Assembly: GCA_964571855.1 (NCBI GenBank)
Contig: CAZNDO010000001.1
Location: 682,001-746,000, forward strand
From: CAYYFX01 sp964571855
Lineage (GTDB): Bacteria > ARS69
DNA: 64,000 nucleotides
Direction of reading: 5' to 3'
The notes under the pieces are model-generated. The model was not told the DNA's origin and ran no database searches. It saw nothing but the letters and a program-made list of their open reading frames with translations. The position numbers were made by a program, and so were the translations under genes. The first letter of the stretch is position 1. Every line of letters begins with the position of its first letter. This document shows, piece by piece, positions 59,475-64,000 of the stretch.

Positions 59475-62027
59475 GTGACCATGCCCCCGGCCACGAACCG
59501 AGCGCCCCGCGCGGCGCTCTTCGCCCTGTTCTTCGCATCCGGCGCCGCGGCGCTCGTGTACGAGGTGTTGTGGCTGAAGGAGCTGGGCCTCGTCTTCGGG
59601 AACACGGCGTACGCCGCGTCCACCGCGCTGGCCGTCTTCTTCCTGGGAATGGCGGCGGGCGGTCGCGTGTTCGGCCGGCGCGCCGCGGGCTACGCGCGGC
59701 CGCTGCGCGCGTACGCGTGGCTGGAGTGGGCGGTCGCCGGGTCGGCGCTCCTGTTCCTGCTGCTGGAGCCGGCGTTCCGCACGGTGTGGGTGGCGGCGTA
59801 TCCGTGGCTGGAGGGGAACCTGGCGGCCGCGACCGCCGTCAAGGTCGTGCTGGCCGCCGGGCTCCTGTTCCTGCCCGCGTTCTTCATGGGCGGCACGCTG
59901 CCGGTGATGGGGCAGCACCTCGTGCGGAGCGCCGGCGAGCTGGGGCGCGTCGGGACGCTGCTGTACCTGGTGAACACGGTGGGCGCGGCGGCCGGCGCGC
60001 TGACCGCGGGATTCGTCCTGCCGGAAACGCTCGGGCTTCGCGCGTCCGTGCTGGCGGCCGCGGCGCTGAACGTGGCGGTGGGGATCGTCGCGTGGGCGAT
60101 GGATCGGGGCGACTCCCGCGCGCGCGTGGCCGTCGATGACCTGGACGCCGACGGGCCCGCCGATGCTGCGGCCGACACCCACGCCGACGCCGACGCGCCG
60201 CCCGGACCCGGCGCCATCCGCGCGCTGGCGTTCCTGTCCGGCTTCCTCGTGCTGGGGCTGGAGGTGCTGTGGACGCGGATGTTCGCGCAGGTCCTGCAGA
60301 ACTCCGTGTACTCGTTCACGGTGATCCTCGTCACGTTCCTCGCCGCGCTGGCGCTCGGCTCCGGCGCGGCGTCGCTTCTCGTGCGACGGACATGGGCTCC
60401 GGCTCGCGTCATCCCCGCGCTGGCGGTGGCGGCGTGGCTCCTCATCGCGGCATCCACGGCGCTCTTCGCGTCGGCCACGAACGGACTGGACGACGTGGCG
60501 CCGGGCGGCGGGTGGAGCGCGTACGTGGGGCGCGTCGCGGGGCTCGCCGCGGCGGTGATGCTCCTGCCGGGCGTGGTGGCCGGGACGCTGTACCCGTACC
60601 TGATCAAGGTGGCGGAGCGGCTGCACCTCGGCGCGGGGCGCACGCTGGGGGACCTGGCGGCGGTGAACGCGGTCGGCGGAATCCTCGGGTCGCTCGCCGC
60701 GGGCTTCGCGGTGCTTCCGGCGTTCGGACTGTGGCAGGGGCTGCACGCCTTCGCCGCGGCGTACCTGCTCGCGGCGGGGCTGGCGGTCGCGCGGACGACG
60801 GCGTCGCGCGCGGTGCTCGCGGCCGCCGCGGCCGCGGTCGCGGGATTCGCGCTCGTGCGCGTGGCGGTGCCGCCGTTGCCGCTGGTGCACGTCGATGCGG
60901 CGCAGGGCGAGCGGCTGGTGGCGGCATGGGAGGGCCGGCACGGGGTGGTGGCGGTGGTGGGGCGCGGCGACAACCGCACGATCAAGGTGGACAACCACTA
61001 CACGCTCGGCGACCGCGCGGCGTTCGACTCCGAGCGACGACAGGCGCAGTTGCCCCTGCTCGTGCGGCCCGTGCCCCGCAACGTCTTCTTCCTCGGCATG
61101 GGCACCGGGATCACCGCGGCCGCCGCGCTGGACTTCCCGGTGACCCGCGTGGTCACGTGCGAGCTCGTGCCGGAGGTCGTGACGGCGGCGCGCGAGCACT
61201 TCGCGCGCGAGGCCGGGCCGCTCTTCCGGGATGGACGCTCCGTGATCGTGGTGGAAGACGGGCGGCAGCACCTGCTCGGGACGCGGGAACGCTTCGACCT
61301 GATCGTGAGCGACCTCTTCGTGCCGTGGCACGCGGGAACGGGATCGCTGTACACGCGCGAGCACTTCGCGCTGTGCCGGTCGCGGCTGGCGCCCGGCGGG
61401 ACGTTCGTGCTCTGGGTCCCGGCGTTCCAGCTCACGCGCGAGGGATTCGACGTGCTGGCGAGGACCGTGCTGGAGGTCTTCCCGCACGTGACCGTGTGGC
61501 GCGGGGAGTTCGCGCCGCGCTTCCCCACCCTGGGCTTCGTGTGCGACACGGACGACGTGCGACTGGATCCGGGGATCGCGCGACGGAACCTGGCGCACGT
61601 GCTTCCTCCGGGCGCGCCGCCGGACGCGGCCGAGGGGCGCTACCTGCCGTGGATGCACTACGCGGGGAACCTGGCCACCGCGCGCGCGCTGTTCGCGCAC
61701 GCGCGCGTGGACACGGACGACCACCCGGTGCTGGAGTACCTGGCGCCGAAGGCGCAGCAGCGCGCGGAAAGCCGGGAGACGGCGTGGCTCCGCGGGGACG
61801 AGATGGTGCGGCTGTCGGAGGAGCTGCTCGCGGCGGCGCCGCCCGAGTCGGACCCGTACCTGGCGGCGGCGTCCCCCGCGCAGGTGCAGTACGTGCGGGC
61901 GGGGCACCGGCTGCTGGCGGTGTCGGCGCACGTGGACGCGGGGCGGACGGCCGACGCGGCGCGCGAGTACCGCGAGTTCCTCGCGGTCGTGCCGTTCGAC
62001 GTCTTCCCGGGGCTCGCCGGACGCTAG
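59475..62027 (+). CDS. Membrane transporter-like domain fused to a spermidine-synthase-like domain
   Basis: GTG 59475 (CCCCGAGG site) is used; ATG 59481 is possible. Residues ~5-480 hold about 12-14 membrane helices (RAALFALFFASGAAALVYEV, NTAYAASTALAVFFLGMAAG, TLLYLVNTVGAAAGALTAGF). The C-terminal domain is a class I methyltransferase/aminopropyltransferase fold: NVFFLGMGTGITAAAALDFP, VTCELVPEVVTAAREHFARE, DLIVSDLFVPWHAGTGSLYT, EHFALCRSRLAPGGTFVLWV. The typical polyamine-binding acidic loop is not clear. Such fused proteins are common in GC-rich environmental phyla and uncharacterised. 850 residues. Confidence 0.85.
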   Translation: MTMPPATNRAPRAALFALFFASGAAALVYEVLWLKELGLVFGNTAYAASTALAVFFLGMAAGGRVFGRRAAGYARPLRAYAWLEWAVAGSALLFLLLEPAFRTVWVAAYPWLEGNLAAATAVKVVLAAGLLFLPAFFMGGTLPVMGQHLVRSAGELGRVGTLLYLVNTVGAAAGALTAGFVLPETLGLRASVLAAAALNVAVGIVAWAMDRGDSRARVAVDDLDADGPADAAADTHADADAPPGPGAIRALAFLSGFLVLGLEVLWTRMFAQVLQNSVYSFTVILVTFLAALALGSGAASLLVRRTWAPARVIPALAVAAWLLIAASTALFASATNGLDDVAPGGGWSAYVGRVAGLAAAVMLLPGVVAGTLYPYLIKVAERLHLGAGRTLGDLAAVNAVGGILGSLAAGFAVLPAFGLWQGLHAFAAAYLLAAGLAVARTTASRAVLAAAAAAVAGFALVRVAVPPLPLVHVDAAQGERLVAAWEGRHGVVAVVGRGDNRTIKVDNHYTLGDRAAFDSERRQAQLPLLVRPVPRNVFFLGMGTGITAAAALDFPVTRVVTCELVPEVVTAAREHFAREAGPLFRDGRSVIVVEDGRQHLLGTRERFDLIVSDLFVPWHAGTGSLYTREHFALCRSRLAPGGTFVLWVPAFQLTREGFDVLARTVLEVFPHVTVWRGEFAPRFPTLGFVCDTDDVRLDPGIARRNLAHVLPPGAPPDAAEGRYLPWMHYAGNLATARALFAHARVDTDDHPVLEYLAPKAQQRAESRETAWLRGDEMVRLSEELLAAAPPESDPYLAAASPAQVQYVRAGHRLLAVSAHVDAGRTADAAREYREFLAVVPFDVFPGLAGR

Positions 62028-62057
62028 CCGCGGCGTCCTCCGGGCCGGCGCCGTGCC

Positions 62058-62939
62058 TCAGGGCGTGAACCACACCCGTGCCAGGTGCTCCAGGTCCCGG
62101 CATCCAAGCGGCACGGGCAGGCGTTCCAGGTACCAGGGCAGATTGCTGTACCGGTGGAGCAGCACGTAGGCCATCAGCCGCAGCGGCAACTCCGGATCGG
62201 GGGCGGCGCCGTAGCCCTCCAGCACCGCGCGGAGCAGTCCCGGCTCGGCGCACGCCAGGAACAGGCCGACGGAGGCGAACTCGTACTCGCGCGCCCCGCA
62301 CATCGCCGGCTCGAAGTCCACGAGACCCGAGAGGCGCCAGCCGCCGTCGGACCCGGTGACGAGCAGGTGCTCGCGCATGACCTCCGTGTGCAACAGCGCG
62401 GGGTTGCCGCCATCCCGCGGCGCCCACCGCGCGAGGAACCCGTCCACGCCGTCCACCCATGGCGCAGCGAGGCCCTTCGCGACCTGGCGGCCACGGGCGG
62501 AGGCGGCCTGGTCGCGGACGAAGCGAGGCCAATCGACGCGCAAGGGTTCCAGGTCGCCCGCCGGCACCGCGTGCAACTCCGCGAGCGCACGACCCGCGTC
62601 CCACAGGAGGGCGCGCCGGCCGGGAGCGTCGATGCGCGGCCACGTCGCGGCCAGGGAGGCTCCGGGAAGCCGGGTCATGAGGACGTAGGACCAGTCGTCG
62701 CGCGTGCCGGACGCGAGCACGCGCGGCGTGGGAACGGAGAGCGAGCCGTCGATGCGCGCGAGGGCGGCGCGCTCGCTCTCGAACGCCGCGCGGTCCCCGG
62801 GGGGGAAGAGCTTCAGGACGCGCTCTCCCGCGGCGAACACCGGGACGGATCCGTCCGGGAACCGCTCGAGGCGCGGGCCGAGATCGAGATGACGACGCAG
62901 CGCTTCCGCGACGGCCGTCCCGTGGCTCCGCTCGTCCAT
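62058..62939 (-). CDS. APH-family (aminoglycoside phosphotransferase-like) small-molecule kinase
   Basis: ATG 62939 (CAGGAGCGG site) gives 293 residues. VLKLFPPGDRAAFESERAAL holds the ATP Lys and Glu; SYVLMTRLPGASLA is the hinge; ALLHTEVMREHLLV is the catalytic loop with His-Thr-Glu in place of the common His-x-Asp and His in place of Asn; LSGLVDFEPAMCGAREYEFA supplies the metal Asp. The altered loop suggests a non-antibiotic substrate. It is convergent with the spermidine-synthase-like gene. Confidence 0.8.
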   Translation of the reverse strand: MDERSHGTAVAEALRRHLDLGPRLERFPDGSVPVFAAGERVLKLFPPGDRAAFESERAALARIDGSLSVPTPRVLASGTRDDWSYVLMTRLPGASLAATWPRIDAPGRRALLWDAGRALAELHAVPAGDLEPLRVDWPRFVRDQAASARGRQVAKGLAAPWVDGVDGFLARWAPRDGGNPALLHTEVMREHLLVTGSDGGWRLSGLVDFEPAMCGAREYEFASVGLFLACAEPGLLRAVLEGYGAAPDPELPLRLMAYVLLHRYSNLPWYLERLPVPLGCRDLEHLARVWFTP

Positions 62940-63009
62940 GCCGCTCCTGCGTGCGTGTCGCCGCCGCCGTGGCCGCGGCCGTCCCGCCGCCTCGCCCTCC
63001 GGGAGGACT

Positions 63010-63038
63010 GGAGTCGGGGCACGACTCCGCACTATACT
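63010..63038 (+). promoter_or_regulatory. Promoter with inverted repeat before the arylsulfotransferase-like gene
   Basis: TATACT (63033-63038) is a good -10; no consensus -35. The inverted repeat GGAGTC-N7-GACTCC (63010-63028) covers the -35 position and could be an activator or repressor site. The 216-bp gap 62940-63155 holds nothing else recognisable. Confidence 0.5.
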
Positions 63039-63155
63039 CCCTTGCATCCGTCGTCCGCGGGCCCCGCCCCGCCGTCCGGCGCCTCCCCCCTGTGCGCGGC
63101 CCGGCTCCCCCCGCACGTCACGATCGCAAGGACTCGCGACGCAAGGAGGCGGACG

Positions 63156-64000
63156 ATGTTCCGGAGTCCCCGTAGCGCCCTGCTGTTGCTCGCCACGCTT
63201 CTCCCCTTCGCCACCGCCGCGGCCGGCGGGGTCCCGCAGACCGTGGGGCTCTTCGTGAACACGCCGCATGCATTCGAGGGATACACGCTCTTCGGTCCGC
63301 GGGAGTGGCCGGTGACCTACCTCATCGACATGGACGGCAACCTCATCCGTTCCTGGTCGCACACCTCGCAGTCCCGCAACTCGGCGTACCTGCTGGAGAA
63401 CGGGGACCTGCTGCGATGCGGGCAGACCGTGAACCGCGTGTTCCCGAACATCGGGGCGGGCGGCCACCTGGAGCGCCGGGACTGGGACGGGAACCTGCTG
63501 TGGGAGTACGCGTACTCGGACAGCCTCGTGTGCGGCCACCACGACATCGAGCCGATGCCGAACGGCAACGTGCTCGTGGTGGCGTGGGAGCTGCGGACTC
63601 CGGCGGAGGCCATCGCGGCGGGACGGAATCCCGCGCTCCTGGGGTCGGCGCTCTGGCCGGAGCGGATCGTGGAGCTGCAGCCGGTCGGCGCGAACGACGC
63701 GATCGTCGTGTGGATGTGGCAGGCGTGGGACCACCTCGTCCAGGACTTCGACTCCACGAAGGCGAACTACGGCGTGGTGGCCGACCACCCCGAGCTGATC
63801 AACGTCAACGAGCGCGCGAACACCCAGGCCGACTGGCTGCACTTCAACGCGGTGGCGTATGACGAGGCCCTGGACCAGATCGTCGTGAGCCCCAACCGGT
63901 TCCAGGAGGTCTGGGTGATCGACCACGGCACGACCACGGAGGAAGCGGCCGGGCACACCGGCGGCGCCCGCGGCAAGGGCGGCGACCTGCTGTACCGCTG
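63156..64000 (+). CDS. Arylsulfotransferase (ASST)-like secreted protein, partial (3-prime end beyond window)
   Basis: ATG 63156 follows GCAAGGAGGC. MFRSPRSALLLLATLLPFAT followed by AAAGG is a signal peptide. The body matches the ASST beta-propeller family: GYTLFGPREWPVTYLIDMDG, NLIRSWSHTSQSRNSAYLLE, LVCGHHDIEPMPNGNVLVVA, MWQAWDHLVQDFDSTKANYG, WLHFNAVAYDEALDQIVVSP, EVWVIDHGTTTEEAAGHTGG. Bacterial ASST moves sulfate between phenolic acceptors through a His intermediate; whether this distant relative does so is unproven. Reading frame open to the window end. Confidence 0.8.
   Translation, partial: MFRSPRSALLLLATLLPFATAAAGGVPQTVGLFVNTPHAFEGYTLFGPREWPVTYLIDMDGNLIRSWSHTSQSRNSAYLLENGDLLRCGQTVNRVFPNIGAGGHLERRDWDGNLLWEYAYSDSLVCGHHDIEPMPNGNVLVVAWELRTPAEAIAAGRNPALLGSALWPERIVELQPVGANDAIVVWMWQAWDHLVQDFDSTKANYGVVADHPELINVNERANTQADWLHFNAVAYDEALDQIVVSPNRFQEVWVIDHGTTTEEAAGHTGGARGKGGDLLYR

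Overview
The window is a high-GC bacterial chromosome segment. It carries housekeeping genes (gyrB, gyrA, rex, hflX, a primary-type sigma factor, an htrA-like protease) beside a PorV-family outer-membrane protein and a secreted protein with a type IX/FlgD-like C-terminal domain. LpxH-like and beta-barrel-like proteins argue for a Gram-negative envelope. PorV plus sorting-type C-termini in so GC-rich a genome suggest a Fibrobacterota-Chlorobiota-Bacteroidota-related or candidate phylum (Eisenbacteria, Latescibacteria or Gemmatimonadota type). That placement is inference; no rRNA is present.

Layout. 1-2.5 kb: end of a ferredoxin/2-oxoacid oxidoreductase gene, an ArsR-SRPBCC operon with a visible promoter and operator, and a lipoprotein. 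2.8-9 kb: DciA-like gene, gyrB, gyrA, an acetyltransferase and a regulator with a perfect palindromic operator. 9-29.6 kb: envelope and regulatory genes, namely a beta-helix protein, rex-hflX, a carbamoyltransferase, a caspase-like protein, a membrane sulfatase-fold enzyme, a large PHP/DUF3604 protein, PorV, LpxH-like, HtrA, sigma factor and an M23 peptidase.

29.7-39.7 kb is the most interesting part: a chromosomal integron. A complete integron integrase (IntI with its family-specific insertion before the second catalytic box) is followed in the SAME orientation by twelve recognisable cassettes. Each of the first ten lies between GTTRRRY-type core sites and has an attC whose outer inverse core matches the start of its own cassette. 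Three cassettes are present twice (cassettes 1=8, 2=4, 5=6), with no difference seen on reading. Cargo: small membrane protein, lipoprotein, secreted proteins of one divergent family, a DUF6448 protein, two toxin-antitoxin pairs and a DUF4160/DUF2442 pair. One attC is interrupted by an IS110/IS1111-family element with a double-frameshifted transposase, 13-bp inverted repeats and a 3-prime noncoding end of the size expected for a bridge/seek RNA. Two attC sites are degenerate, and half an attC lies about 9.5 kb downstream at 49.1 kb.

40-64 kb holds accessory genes: a Ser/Thr kinase with TolB-like and TPR-like regions, three VOC proteins, monomeric isocitrate dehydrogenase, a frameshifted aminoacyl-histidine dipeptidase, a Tae4-like amidase, several methyltransferases, and secreted proteins sharing a C-terminal SW-x-x-x-[KR]-x-x-YR ending. 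It closes with a sugar dehydrogenase-like secreted protein, a membrane-anchored spermidine-synthase-like fusion, an APH-type kinase and an arylsulfotransferase-like gene cut by the window edge.
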